Assembly: GCA_945875335.1 (NCBI GenBank)
Contig: CAMCKD010000002.1
Span: 56,991-120,990 of the forward strand
DNA length: 64,000 nt
Origin: an uncultured Clostridia bacterium
GTDB taxonomy: Bacteria; Bacillota; Clostridia; Oscillospirales; Oscillospiraceae
Direction of reading: 5' to 3'
Shown here: in pieces, positions 19,093 to 26,632 of the stretch
Numbering within the stretch: the first letter of the stretch is position 1
How the letters are laid out: each line of letters opens with the position of its first letter
Program-made: the position numbers and the translations under genes
The notes under the pieces: model-generated
Seen by the model: only the letters and a program-made list of their open reading frames with translations
Told to the model about the DNA's origin: nothing
Database searches by the model: none

Positions 19093-19956
19093 CTATAGCT
19101 TATAGTCAAAAACGAACCAGACGCCGATCAGTGCCGCCGCAAAGGGGATATACGTCAATAGCGCACCGTGGGTGATGTCAATCACGCTGAAACCGGCATA
19201 TTCCATCAGATAGAACAGTCCGCAGGTCAGTGCGGCGGACAGCACAGCCCGGGTCAAATTCTTGCCAATGGTATTGGAAAAAAAGAAGGTATACAATAGA
19301 CCAATGACCGGATTTGCAACGGTAAACAAAATGCAGAGCAGGGGATTGAATAAGCTTACCAAAATGGCAGCAATAAGAACAGCCATCAGAACCACCGGGG
19401 CGGAATTGGCAATCACATCGGGCAGGAAGGTGTTCAGCGCCCAGTTTGCCGTCAGATTCAGGAATATGGCAGCAGCCACTGCAACAAAACGGAAAAACAG
19501 CCATCCGATGAAGGAGCGCCCGTTGGGAAGCAGGAAATTCAGCAGATGAATGATGAAGCAGAGAATGATCAGCGACAGCAGCTGGGAGCAGAGCAGAGAG
19601 ACAGTGGAGCATGCAGAGGACGTAATAATCAAAATGTCGCTGCGGAATATTGCAAAGGGAAGGGGAGAGAGGTACTGGCTCAGATTCCAGGGCCGCAGCG
19701 TATAAACCGCAACGGTCACTGCGTAGACAAACAGCACACCCAAAAATCCTGAAATTGAGCGGTTGACCAGACAGTGAGCGCCAAAGAACAGACGGAAAAC
19801 AAAACCCAGTCCCAAAGCAAAAATCGCCACAGCTGCAAACAAAAGAATTAAGTTTTCCAGCGTGGTGGGAATTAGGGTGCTGGTGTTTTCCAGAAATGAT
19901 GAAATCGATTCAATCAGGCGGTTGGCGCCAAGGACGGAAAACCAATCCAGATTCAT
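19093..19956 (-). CDS. Multipass membrane protein, unknown function
   Basis: A 287-residue protein with about seven hydrophobic helices (for example LENLILLFAAVAIFALGLGF, FLGVLFVYAVTVAVYTL, LLCSQLLSLIILCFIIHLL and FRFVAVAAAIFLNLTAN) and an N-terminal amphipathic stretch. I do not recognise the family. AAGGAG precedes ATG 19956. It lies downstream of rplL but behind that operon's terminator, so it is probably separate. Its stop codon directly abuts repeat copy A. Confidence 0.65.
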   Translation of the reverse strand: MNLDWFSVLGANRLIESISSFLENTSTLIPTTLENLILLFAAVAIFALGLGFVFRLFFGAHCLVNRSISGFLGVLFVYAVTVAVYTLRPWNLSQYLSPLPFAIFRSDILIITSSACSTVSLLCSQLLSLIILCFIIHLLNFLLPNGRSFIGWLFFRFVAVAAAIFLNLTANWALNTFLPDVIANSAPVVLMAVLIAAILVSLFNPLLCILFTVANPVIGLLYTFFFSNTIGKNLTRAVLSAALTCGLFYLMEYAGFSVIDITHGALLTYIPFAAALIGVWFVFDYKL

Positions 19957-19977
19957 GAAAGTCTCCTTTCGGGAAAG

Positions 19978-20006
19978 AAAAACCTCCGCCATTGCTGACG
20001 GAGGTT
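19978..20006 (-). terminator. rplJ-rplL terminator
   Basis: On the minus strand, AACCTCCGTCAGC / GGCGGAGGTT with a short loop and a T-run follow the rplL stop by about 23 bases. Confidence 0.8.
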
Positions 20007-20029
20007 GTAAAAAGCCAGAATCCGTTTAA

Positions 20030-20401
20030 TTACTTGATTTCGGCTTCGGCGCCAGCTTCCTTCAGCTCGGCAACCAGCTTCTCGGCATCTTCCTTGGAGA
20101 TGGCTTCCTTCAGGGTCTTGGGGCAGTTGTCCACCAGATCCTTGGCATCCTTCAGGCCCAGGCCGGTAGCGGCACGGACAACCTTGATAACGCCCAGCTT
20201 GGAAGCGCCGGCGTTCTTCAGGATGACATCGAACTCAGTCTTCTCTTCCACAACCTCAGCAGCGGCCACGGGAGCGGCAACAGCGGCGGCAGCGGCGGAA
20301 ACACCGAAGGTCTCCTCCAGGGTGTGAACCAGCTCGGACAGCTCCAGAACGGTCAGACCCTTCACTTCTTCAACGATAGCAGCGATTTTTTCACTAGCCA
20401 T
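20030..20401 (-). CDS. rplL: 50S ribosomal protein L7/L12
   Basis: A 123-residue stalk protein: the N-terminal dimerisation domain ([20 protein letters not shown]), the Ala/Val-rich hinge (residues about 35-52) and the C-terminal factor-binding domain with [20 protein letters not shown]. It recruits translation GTPases. AGGAGG lies upstream. Second gene of the rplJ-rplL unit; unlike many bacteria, no rpoB follows. Confidence 0.98.
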   Translation of the reverse strand: MASEKIAAIVEEVKGLTVLELSELVHTLEETFGVSAAAAAVAAPVAAAEVVEEKTEFDVILKNAGASKLGVIKVVRAATGLGLKDAKDLVDNCPKTLKEAISKEDAEKLVAELKEAGAEAEIK

Positions 20402-20464
20402 GGTAATAATCCTCCTAATTGATGATATGTTTGGTTAAATGGTTTGTGGGGTTAAGAAGCCAGA

Positions 20465-20983
20465 TTAAGCTTCTGCAGCGGGAGCGCCGCCTTCCTTCTG
20501 CTGCCGGATCTGATCCAGGACGCAGGCAAGGCTGGAGATAGGAGCCAGGAAGGTACCCAGAACCTGAGCGACCAGAGCGTTCTTGCTGGGCAGCTCGCCG
20601 AAGCCATTGAGCTGATCGACGGACAGGACAGAGCCTTCCACGATGCCGCCCTTAATGGACAGGACGTTCTTGTTCTTCTTGGCAAACTCGCAGACGATAC
20701 GAGCAGGGGCGATGGGGTCGCCGGTGGTGGAAGCCATAGCGGTAGTACCGTTCAGAACCTTGCTGAAATCGTAGCCAGCATTCTTGGCAGCGAAATTGGT
20801 CAGCGTGTTCTTCACAACGGAGTACTCAACACCGGCTTCGCGGAACTGCTTACGCAGCTCGGTATCCTGAGCGACAGTGATACCCTTGTAATCGACGAAA
20901 ACCACGGAGGAAGCCTCCTGGATTTTGCCGGTCAGGGACTCGACAACTGCCTTCTTGCTCTCAAGAACCTTTGCGTTGGGCAT
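20465..20983 (-). CDS. rplJ: 50S ribosomal protein L10
   Basis: A 172-residue protein beginning MPNAKVLESKKAVVESL, with SVVFVDYKGITVAQDTELRK and VKNTLTNFAAKNAGYDF typical of L10, the base of the stalk that holds L12 dimers. ATG 20983 has GGAGGTG upstream; an in-frame ATG at 20992 is less likely. The leader at 21004-21107 provides autoregulation. Confidence 0.97.
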   Translation of the reverse strand: MPNAKVLESKKAVVESLTGKIQEASSVVFVDYKGITVAQDTELRKQFREAGVEYSVVKNTLTNFAAKNAGYDFSKVLNGTTAMASTTGDPIAPARIVCEFAKKNKNVLSIKGGIVEGSVLSVDQLNGFGELPSKNALVAQVLGTFLAPISSLACVLDQIRQQKEGGAPAAEA

Positions 20984-21003
20984 GATTTTCACCTCCGAAA
21001 AAT

Positions 21004-21107
21004 AAAAAGTGTCTTCCTGCCAGAAGACAGAAAGACACGCAGAAAAATTCTATTCAGCGCACCTCGGCAGGACTTACGCCTTGCGGCACCTGCTGTCTTT
21101 GGCAACT
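21004..21107 (-). ncRNA. Ribosomal protein L10 leader
   Basis: The minus-strand RNA contains the conserved AAGACAGCAGGTGCC and GTAAGTCCTGCCGAGGT blocks of the Firmicute L10 leader, followed by a hairpin formed from GTGTCTT and AAGACAC blocks (21009-21037) before rplJ. In characterised cases, L10(L12)4 binds this leader to repress its own operon. Confidence 0.9.
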
Positions 21108-21112
21108 TCAAT

Positions 21113-21141
21113 ATAATATCAGATGAATAGATATTTGTCAA
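21113..21141 (-). promoter_or_regulatory. rplJ promoter
   Basis: On the minus strand, TTGACA (21141-21136), a 17-base spacer and TATTAT (21118-21113), just upstream of the L10 leader. Confidence 0.85.
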
Positions 21142-21158
21142 GCATTATTTTGTTTTTT

Positions 21159-21620
21159 TCACTCATCCTCGATGATTTCTTCTTTCAGCTCACTGTGGCG
21201 AACCAAGAAACGACGAATGGCAAACAAGCCTGCAATGCAAGCAACACAGGCCAGATTACTCCATGGATTATCATGAGAGATAATGACGTGTCGGGTAATG
21301 GCCAGTGTCAGAACCTCCAGAATATTGGCAGGTGTGGTGTCCACCAGCATACGGACAAACTCCATGCCCACGACGATGGTTAGTAATTCATGGAGAATAT
21401 GGCTGACATCGGACAGATATTCCGCTCCGCCGATGATGATTTGATAGATTTCCAGTGCCAGGGCAGCCAGCAGGATCACAATGGTAATGATTGCGATGAA
21501 CCGCTCAATAACATGCAACGTATGGAGGATCAAATGCTGAACTCGACTGCCGTGTTTTTCGATTTTATCGATTTGTTTCTGTACTATTGGATTGTCGGAA
21601 TAGGGGATTTGCTGGTTCAT
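21159..21620 (-). CDS. PsiE-like (phosphate-starvation-inducible) membrane protein
   Basis: A 153-residue protein with four predicted helices (FIAIITIVILLAALALEIYQI, a short region around ILHELLTIVVGMEFVRML, a third segment, and NLACVACIAGLFAIRRFLV). The V-V-G-x-E-F-x-x-M and R-x-x-I-I-x-H features match the PsiE family. The molecular role of PsiE is unknown. AAGGGAGG precedes ATG 21620. It is placed between the rplK-rplA and rplJ-rplL units, an odd location, but with separate signals on both sides. Confidence 0.75.
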   Translation of the reverse strand: MNQQIPYSDNPIVQKQIDKIEKHGSRVQHLILHTLHVIERFIAIITIVILLAALALEIYQIIIGGAEYLSDVSHILHELLTIVVGMEFVRMLVDTTPANILEVLTLAITRHVIISHDNPWSNLACVACIAGLFAIRRFLVRHSELKEEIIEDE

Positions 21621-21752
21621 GAAATCGCCTCCCTTTGTAATGATTTTCTATCATACATCAAAATCATCAAAAATGGAAGCATTTCCCTGATAAAATTTGA
21701 AGGCAGAACATTGTATATCTCAAATCTTATATCTCATATCTTTTATCTCAGT

Positions 21753-21782
21753 AAAAACCCCCGGATGCTTTCGCATCCGGGG
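21753..21782 (-). terminator. rplA terminator
   Basis: Minus-strand hairpin CCCCGGATGC-GAAA-GCATCCGGGG followed by GTTTTT, about 17 bases after the rplA stop. It separates rplA from the PsiE-like gene. Confidence 0.88.
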
Positions 21783-21798
21783 AAATTGCGATCTGGAA

Positions 21799-22491
21799 TT
21801 ACAGATACTTGGCAGTGGAAACCTTCACGCCGGGGCCCATGGTGGAAGCCACGGTGCAGGAACGGATATACTGGCCCTTGGCAGCGGCGGGCTTGGCCTT
21901 CACCACAGCCTTCACCAGGGTATCCATGTTCTCGGACAGCTTCTCAGGGCCAAAGGAAACCTTGCCGATGGGACAGTGGATGATGTTGGTCTTGTCCAGA
22001 CGGTACTCAACCTTACCTGCTTTGATCTCCTTGACGGCAGCGCCCACGTTGGGGGTCACGGTGCCAGCCTTGGGGGAAGGCATCAGACCCTTGGGGCCCA
22101 AAACCTTACCAAGACGGCCAACAATGCCCATCATGTCGGGAGCGGCAACCACCACGTCGAACTCGAACCAGTTCTCCTTGGTGATCTTCTCCACCAGCTC
22201 CATACCGCCGACGTAATCAGCGCCGGCTTCCTTGGCCTCGTCCACCTTGGCGTCCTTGGCGAACACCAGAACCCGGCGGGTCTTGCCGGTGCCGTTGGGC
22301 AGAACCACGGCGCCGCGGACCTGCTGGTCAGCGTGACGGGAGTCAACACCCAACTTGATGTGAATTTCCACGGTCTCGTCAAACTTGGCGGAAGCACCCT
22401 TCACAACCAGGCCCAGAGCCTCAGTGGGATCGTACTGAACGGAGCGGTCAATCAGCTTGGCGCTCTCCTTATATTTTTTACCTCTAAACAA
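21799..22491 (-). CDS. rplA: 50S ribosomal protein L1
   Basis: A 230-residue protein. It has [74 protein letters not shown] and GTVTPNV, all typical of L1, which forms the mobile E-site stalk and represses the L11 operon. The first residues are slightly short of the usual N-terminus ([10 protein letters not shown]), but an AAGGAGG lies upstream. Last gene of the rpmG-secE-nusG-rplK-rplA unit. Confidence 0.97.
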   Translation of the reverse strand: MFRGKKYKESAKLIDRSVQYDPTEALGLVVKGASAKFDETVEIHIKLGVDSRHADQQVRGAVVLPNGTGKTRRVLVFAKDAKVDEAKEAGADYVGGMELVEKITKENWFEFDVVVAAPDMMGIVGRLGKVLGPKGLMPSPKAGTVTPNVGAAVKEIKAGKVEYRLDKTNIIHCPIGKVSFGPEKLSENMDTLVKAVVKAKPAAAKGQYIRSCTVASTMGPGVKVSTAKYL

Positions 22492-22496
22492 TGTTA

Positions 22497-22565
22497 TTTC
22501 CTCCTTATCGTGGTGATGCGGAATAATCCTCCCACATTTCCGGGAAATCCGTCCCGGATCAGCAA
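22497..22565 (-). promoter_or_regulatory. Candidate L1-binding/regulatory region before rplA
   Basis: The rplK-rplA gap contains GTGGGAGG followed within about ten bases by CCGCA on the minus strand; the same pair occurs in the nusG-rplK gap. Repetition of the motif in both spacers suggests a protein-binding mRNA site, L1 being the known repressor of this operon type. Assignment is inference. Confidence 0.35.
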
Positions 22566-22569
22566 ATCA

Positions 22570-22995
22570 TCAATCAACAACAGTAACGCCCATGGAGCGG
22601 CAAGTGCCGGCAACCTGGCTCTCGGCGGCTTCCAGAGAAGCGACATTCAGATCGGGCATCTTGGTCTTGGCAATCTCGGTGATCTGAGCCTTGGTGATGG
22701 TGCCGACCTTGGTCTTGTTGGGAACGCCAGAACCCTTGTCCAGGCCGATTGCCTTCATAATCAGCATGGGGGTCGGAGGAGTCTTGGTAATAAAGGTGAA
22801 GCTGCGGTCTGCGTAGACGGTGATCACCACGGGAATCTTGTAGCCCTCCTGATCCTTGGTGCGGGCGTTGAATTCCTTGATGAATGCAGCAATGTTGACA
22901 CCGTGCTGACCCAGAGCGGGGCCAACAGGGGGAGAAGCAGTTGCCTTTGCGGCGTTGATCTGAAGCTTAATAATGCCAGTGACTTTCTGTGCCAT
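22570..22995 (-). CDS. rplK: 50S ribosomal protein L11
   Basis: A 141-residue protein beginning [20 protein letters not shown], with [22 protein letters not shown], the proline-rich N-terminal domain that contacts thiostrepton and translation factors, and the C-terminal rRNA-binding [12 protein letters not shown] region. GGAGGTG precedes ATG 22995. Confidence 0.98.
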   Translation of the reverse strand: MAQKVTGIIKLQINAAKATASPPVGPALGQHGVNIAAFIKEFNARTKDQEGYKIPVVITVYADRSFTFITKTPPTPMLIMKAIGLDKGSGVPNKTKVGTITKAQITEIAKTKMPDLNVASLEAAESQVAGTCRSMGVTVVD

Positions 22996-23003
22996 AATAA
23001 GCA

Positions 23004-23095
23004 CCTCCTGAATAAAATGTGGTAATATGCGCTGGGCGCATTTCTTGCGGGGCGTGAACCCCTCCCACGTTCCGGCCGGACGAACCGACCCGATG
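23004..23095 (-). promoter_or_regulatory. Candidate leader/regulatory region before rplK
   Basis: The 100-base nusG-rplK spacer contains GTGGGAGG and CCCCGCA as in the next spacer, plus GC-rich pairing blocks (CCGGCCGGAAC and TGCGCCCAGCGCA). Possible L1- or L11-type autoregulatory site; by-eye evidence only. Confidence 0.35.
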
Positions 23096-23098
23096 CGT

Positions 23099-23629
23099 TT
23101 ACTGGGAAATGACTTCTACCTGGTCGAGCTCAAACTCGACGGTAGTTTCCCGGCCGAACATGGATACGATCACGTTGACCGAGTTGTTTTCGACCTCAAT
23201 GCTCTCTACCGTGCCGGTGAAGGAGCTGAGGGGGCCATCCAGAATGCGGACGGTGTCACCCACGTCGTAGTTGACGATGATCTCCTTCTTCTCCACGCCC
23301 ATGGCGTAGACCTCTTCTTCGGTGAGGGGGGTGGGGTCGTTGCTGGAAGAACCCACGAAACCGGTTACTCCGCGGATGTTTCTGATTACGTGCCAGGTGT
23401 CATCACTGTAAACCATCTTCACAAGCACATAACCGGGATAGACCTTGCGGTCGAAGGTTTTGCTTGCGCCGGACTCGGTGATCTCGGTCACGGTTTCCAG
23501 AGGGATGGAAACGGAGAGGATTTGATCCTGCAGCTGGCGGGACTCAACGGTCTTCTCAATCGTTGCCTTTACAGTGTTTTCATAACCGGAATAGGTATGC
23601 ACCACATACCATTTTGCAGTTTCTGCCAT
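23099..23629 (-). CDS. nusG: Transcription termination/antitermination factor NusG
   Basis: A 176-residue protein with the NGN domain ([20 protein letters not shown], then [22 protein letters not shown] and GVTGFVG) and a C-terminal KOW domain ([19 protein letters not shown]). It binds RNA polymerase and links it to the ribosome. It follows secE by 12 bases. Confidence 0.98.
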   Translation of the reverse strand: MAETAKWYVVHTYSGYENTVKATIEKTVESRQLQDQILSVSIPLETVTEITESGASKTFDRKVYPGYVLVKMVYSDDTWHVIRNIRGVTGFVGSSSNDPTPLTEEEVYAMGVEKKEIIVNYDVGDTVRILDGPLSSFTGTVESIEVENNSVNVIVSMFGRETTVEFELDQVEVISQ

Positions 23630-23641
23630 GACGCCGGTACC

Positions 23642-23872
23642 TTAGTGGAAGACGCGGATCAGAGCGTCAATTCCGATCTGGGCAATGAAGTCAAACAGCC
23701 AGATGAAAACGCCCACGGCGATAACGCAGACGACAACGATGGCTGTATTTTTCAGAACCTGCTGGGGGGTGGGCCAAACGACCTTCTTCAGCTCACTGCG
23801 AAGCTCACGGAAGTACTTACAGACCTTGGCCCAGGTTCTCTTGAACCAGTTTTCCTTTTTTGCCTCTGCCAT
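23642..23872 (-). CDS. secE: Protein translocase subunit SecE
   Basis: A 76-residue protein with a basic N-terminus, the conserved cytoplasmic amphipathic block YFRELRSELKKVVWPTPQQV and a single C-terminal transmembrane helix (TAIVVVCVIAVGVFIWLFDF). SecE clamps SecY in the translocon. The RBS GGAGG precedes ATG 23872. Confidence 0.97.
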   Translation of the reverse strand: MAEAKKENWFKRTWAKVCKYFRELRSELKKVVWPTPQQVLKNTAIVVVCVIAVGVFIWLFDFIAQIGIDALIRVFH

Positions 23873-23884
23873 GACAAGACCTCC

Positions 23885-24034
23885 TTACTTCGTCTCGGTG
23901 TGAGTGGTGTGCTTCCTGCAGAATCTGCAGTACTTCTTCATTTCGAGACGGTCAGGGTCGTTCTTCTTGTTCTTCATGGTGTTGTAGTTTCTCTGCTTGC
24001 ACTCAGAGCATCTCAAAGTGACTTTAACGCGCAT
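23885..24034 (-). CDS. rpmG: 50S ribosomal protein L33
   Basis: A 49-residue protein, [18 protein letters not shown] at the N-terminus, with a zinc ribbon made of C-S-E-C and C-R-F-C pairs (zinc-binding C+ form) and the block [24 protein letters not shown] precedes ATG 24034. First gene of the rpmG-secE-nusG-rplK-rplA unit, the standard Firmicute order. Confidence 0.96.
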   Translation of the reverse strand: MRVKVTLRCSECKQRNYNTMKNKKNDPDRLEMKKYCRFCRKHTTHTETK

Positions 24035-24161
24035 ATCGGCACCTCCTTAATATTGCCTCCCTGTATCACTCCGGCTAGAAAAATTTAGAATGGTCAACTA
24101 CAAATAACCGTTCCGAAGCTGAAAAAGGCGCACAAAAAAGCCCTTTTTCACAGGTGAAATC

Positions 24162-24190
24162 ATTCTAACACAGCCCGGTGGTAAAGTCAA
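24162..24190 (-). promoter_or_regulatory. Promoter of the rpmG-secE-nusG-rplKA operon
   Basis: Minus-strand TTGACT (24190-24185), a 17-base spacer and TAGAAT (24167-24162). The leader of about 120 bases contains GAAAAAGGGC pairing with GCGCCTTTTTC (24119-24150). Confidence 0.8.
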
Positions 24191-24282
24191 TCATTTTTTC
24201 AGGGAAAATCGTGAAAATCTCCTTGTTTTTTTGAGGTTTTTCCGATACAATATCACAAATAAAATCATGGAGGACAGAGATC

Positions 24283-24696
24283 GTGAAAATCATGGGGATA
24301 GATTACGGCGATGCCCGGACAGGCGTGGCGATTTCGGATTTGCTTTGCAGCATTGTGGGCACAACGGCGGTGGTGCCCAGCAGGAACAAAGAAAAAGCCA
24401 TTGCGGACATTGTCCGAATGGCAAGGGAGAATCAGGTGGGGGAGATCGTGGTAGGGCTTCCGAAGAATATGGACGGCACAGAGGGAGTGCGGGCCCAGCT
24501 GTGCAGAGAATTTGCTCAGCTTCTCCGGGAGGCCACAGGGCTGCCAGTTGCCATGTGGGACGAACGGCGCACCACGGTGGAAGCCCATAACATTCTGTCC
24601 ACCCACAATTATCATGGCAAGAAACGAAAAGAAACGGTGGATGCTGTTGCGGCGTCACTGATTCTGGAGGGATATCTGGCTTTTCGCAAAAAATGA
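24283..24696 (+). CDS. yqgF: Pre-16S rRNA processing nuclease YqgF (RuvX family)
   Basis: A 137-residue RNase H-like nuclease. It opens with IMGIDYGDARTGVAISD (first catalytic Asp), has IVVGLPKNMDGTEG, MWDERRTTVEAHNIL (catalytic Glu region) and the C-terminal KETVDAVAASLILEGYL (last catalytic Asp). The start is GTG 24283 with GGAGG nine bases upstream. In bacteria this protein processes 16S rRNA 5' ends. Confidence 0.94.
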   Translation: MKIMGIDYGDARTGVAISDLLCSIVGTTAVVPSRNKEKAIADIVRMARENQVGEIVVGLPKNMDGTEGVRAQLCREFAQLLREATGLPVAMWDERRTTVEAHNILSTHNYHGKKRKETVDAVAASLILEGYLAFRKK

Positions 24697-24702
24697 AAAA
24701 TT

Positions 24703-24748
24703 GCAGCAGAGCTTCTTACTTTCGCAGGTTGCTCTGCTGCTTATTTTT
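24703..24748. terminator. Bidirectional terminator between yqgF and TSUP genes
   Basis: Perfect arms GCAGCAGAGC / GCTCTGCTGC with TTATTTTTAT on the plus side and a T-run on the minus side. It overlaps the last codons of the minus-strand gene. Confidence 0.75.
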
Positions 24749-25111
24749 ATATTTGAGCTCCCGCCATGCAGCAAAGAGGAGCAATGCCCCAAAAAGCTTT
24801 CGTAGGATCTCTACATCCCAGGAGCTGCTGAGGGTAGTCAAAATGATGGCAGATACGCTTCCTGCCAGTGCTGCGGGAAAGACCTTTTTAATCGGAATCT
24901 GCTTTCGCAGTAGATGGATTGTGGTTGAAATCAGCGCTGGGGGAAGAAAAAACAGCAGGTTGATGAATTTTGCGGCGGTGTAGTCCAGCTTTACAACCAG
25001 CGTAAGCCATAGGATCAGCAGACTGCCGCCGCCGACTCCCAGGCCGGACAGGAATCCCAAAGCGGTGCTGACGCATAAGGTCAGGAAAAAAGGAATTTGA
25101 AGCTGCTCCAA
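24716..25111 (-). CDS. Half-size TSUP (TauE/SafE-type) permease subunit, second half
   Basis: A 131-residue protein with about four helices, equivalent to one half of a normal TSUP transporter of about 250 aa. The diagnostic glycine motif is ALGFLSGLGVGGGSLLILWL in the first helix pair. The start is TTG 25111, with GGAGG eight bases upstream, lying inside the preceding half gene (31-base overlap). TSUP proteins move sulfite, sulfoacetate or other organosulfur anions; the substrate is unknown. Presumably pairs with the 118-aa partner to form a full transporter. Confidence 0.82.
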   Translation of the reverse strand: MEQLQIPFFLTLCVSTALGFLSGLGVGGGSLLILWLTLVVKLDYTAAKFINLLFFLPPALISTTIHLLRKQIPIKKVFPAALAGSVSAIILTTLSSSWDVEILRKLFGALLLFAAWRELKYKNKQQSNLRK

Positions 25112-25437
25112 AGAAGAATACCTCCAAAGAATTTATGAAGCCATGCCAGGGGTATCCGCTTTGCGGTTAAGGCCGCGAGCACTCCACCGATGGAGCCGCC
25201 GATCAGGTAGGGGAGTGCATCCCGGAAGGAAACGGCGGTGAATCCATTTTGAATGATCAGAGAGGAAAGGCAGATGGGGAGCATGATGCTGAGGGAGCAG
25301 GGGAACGGATTATCATCTTCTTCCTTGCAGACAACCGTCAAAAGGGGGACAAGCACCAGCCCTCCGCCGGAGCCCAGAATCCCGGTGACGGCTCCGGCTG
25401 CCAATCCAGTGATCAGATATCGTATCCTGTTGTCCAT
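25081..25437 (-). CDS. Half-size TSUP permease subunit, first half
   Basis: A 118-residue, about four-helix protein beginning MDNRIRYLITGLAAGAVTG, with ILGSGGGLVLVPLLTV, the N-half glycine motif of TauE/SafE carriers, and QNGFTAVSFRDALPYLIGG in the following loop. It overlaps the second half by 31 bases in another frame. Both halves keep separate RBS and start codons, so this is a genuine two-gene transporter and not a broken gene. Confidence 0.82.
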   Translation of the reverse strand: MDNRIRYLITGLAAGAVTGILGSGGGLVLVPLLTVVCKEEDDNPFPCSLSIMLPICLSSLIIQNGFTAVSFRDALPYLIGGSIGGVLAALTAKRIPLAWLHKFFGGILLWSSFKFLFS

Positions 25438-25546
25438 TCACAATCCCTCCTGCAATAGGATTCCACTCATCGGCTTGCCTATTCAAACCGTGGGAATGTC
25501 CCGGCAGCAATCGGAATATAGATGGAGGGAAAGGAGCGTGGCACGA

Positions 25547-25972
25547 ATGGTTGTGAATCGAAAGCCCACCGGAACGGCAAAGTCCATGCCGATGGGATTG
25601 TTGGTAGGGTGGGGAATCTCTATGCTGATGACTGTGCTGCTTTGCGGTCTGCTGGCAGGGCTGATTCTAAGCGGAAAAACAGGCTGGGGGGCAATGGGAT
25701 ATGGCGCGATAGGCATTCTCCTGGCGGCTTCTTATGTGGGCTCCGGGGTGTCCTGCAGACTGATCATGCATCGGAAGCTGCTGGTGTGCATTCTCTCTGG
25801 CATCATCTATCTATGTTCCCTGGCTGCCATTACGGCACTTCTGTTTGGCGGAGAATTTGAAGGGATATGGCTCAGTGCGCTGCTGGTGGCAGGGGGTGTC
25901 GGTGCTTCGGCACTTGTTCATTGCGCTGAAAAACGGGATGGAGGAAGGAGAAGAAAAAAGCGTCGATTGTAA
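25547..25972 (+). CDS. TIGR04086-family membrane protein
   Basis: A 141-residue protein with four helices (MGLLVGWGISMLMTVLLCGL, AMGYGAIGILLAASYVGSG, LLVCILSGIIYLCSLAAIT and SALLVAGGVGASALVH) and a basic tail (KRDGGRRRKKRR). This size and pattern fit the clostridial TIGR04086 family of unknown function. AAGGAG precedes ATG 25547; a GTG at 25538 in the same frame is an alternative start. Confidence 0.75.
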   Translation: MVVNRKPTGTAKSMPMGLLVGWGISMLMTVLLCGLLAGLILSGKTGWGAMGYGAIGILLAASYVGSGVSCRLIMHRKLLVCILSGIIYLCSLAAITALLFGGEFEGIWLSALLVAGGVGASALVHCAEKRDGGRRRKKRRL

Positions 25973-25999
25973 AGATGTACAAAAAATCATAGGAGGTAA

Positions 26000-26158
26000 G
26001 TTTTATTTACCTTCAAGAAAGAAAATGACGGAGGAATTGCAAAATCTATATTTAGTGATGATGCAGCCTTAAAAACGCTAGATGTTGTCATTATGATTGA
26101 AAAAGATAAAAACATACGTTCTAAAAAGCAATATGTTAACATAACAATGTTAACATAA
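26000..26158 (+). pseudogene. Possible gene remnant in an AT-rich patch
   Basis: An open stretch of about 52 codons (VLFTFKKENDGGIAKSIFS, later VVIMIEKDKNIRSKKQY) directly after an in-frame stop. It has protein-like composition and an AGGAGG (25991-25996) in front, but no ATG, GTG or TTG at usable distance. GC is far below that of the neighbours. It may be the end of a decayed or transferred gene, or chance. The family is not recognised. Confidence 0.25.
26133..26156. repeat. Tandem pair of 10-bp palindromes
   Basis: ATGTTAACAT at 26133-26142 and again at 26147-26156, each a perfect palindrome, with centres 14 bp apart. They lie 47 bp upstream of the putative xerD promoter -35 box and resemble a paired operator. 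Confidence 0.5.
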
Positions 26159-26202
26159 ATCTTGTCATAATCTACAAATCTATCTGTTTTTTTACAAAAA
26201 GC

Positions 26203-26231
26203 TTGAATTTTTATAAAAATTGGAGTATAGT
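26203..26231 (+). promoter_or_regulatory. Promoter upstream of xerD leader
   Basis: TTGAAT (26203-26208), a 17-base AT-rich spacer and TATAGT (26226-26231). Transcription would begin about 395 bases before the xerD start codon. Confidence 0.65.
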
Positions 26232-26237
26232 ATGCCT

Positions 26238-26632
26238 GTATCAAAAACCCGCGAAAACAAATGCATGTGGTAAATACATCTACAATGCGAGTTTTTCTGT
26301 CCTGCCGCCACCGCTTCAAATTTGTTGAACGCGGCTTTTCAGCGGAATGATTTCGGTAACTTACTCCGGTTAAGTCGCTTCCGTCTCGTTTCTTTAGATG
26401 CTCTGTATGAAAGTTCCTGCAGGGTCGATCGTTTTGTTTCACGGTTTGCTGAACCGGTTTTCTCTTAGTCTTTTGATTTGTATTCTACGGCTTTTGGCTG
26501 TTTTCAATTGTATATTCCGAAAGCCATCTCCCCAGGGGTGCGTTTGCTGTTCTTGCTTTCTGCCGAGAATTGCGGCGTACTCTTGCGGGTGGATTGATAG
26601 ATTTTCAAGAAAGAGCAGAGGTTAACTGGTTC
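26238..26632 (+). other. Long non-coding leader before xerD
   Basis: About 395 bases between a good promoter and the xerD start, without a convincing open frame on either strand. It is pyrimidine-rich in its second half. Pairing blocks include AAAAACCCGC with GCGAGTTTTT near its start (about 26244-26299) and GCCG...CGGC around 26303-26335. It does not match T-box, tmRNA, RNase P, SRP or any riboswitch core I can recall. It may be a 5' UTR regulator or an independent small RNA. Confidence 0.4.

Noticed and set aside
25845-26072. 75-codon frame at the end of the TIGR04086 gene
   Set aside because: It overlaps that gene in another frame, has no RBS at its start, and lacks protein-like conservation features.
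25987-26442. 151-codon minus-strand frame across the AT-rich gap
   Set aside because: No RBS, no recognisable domain, and it spans the putative xerD promoter and leader.
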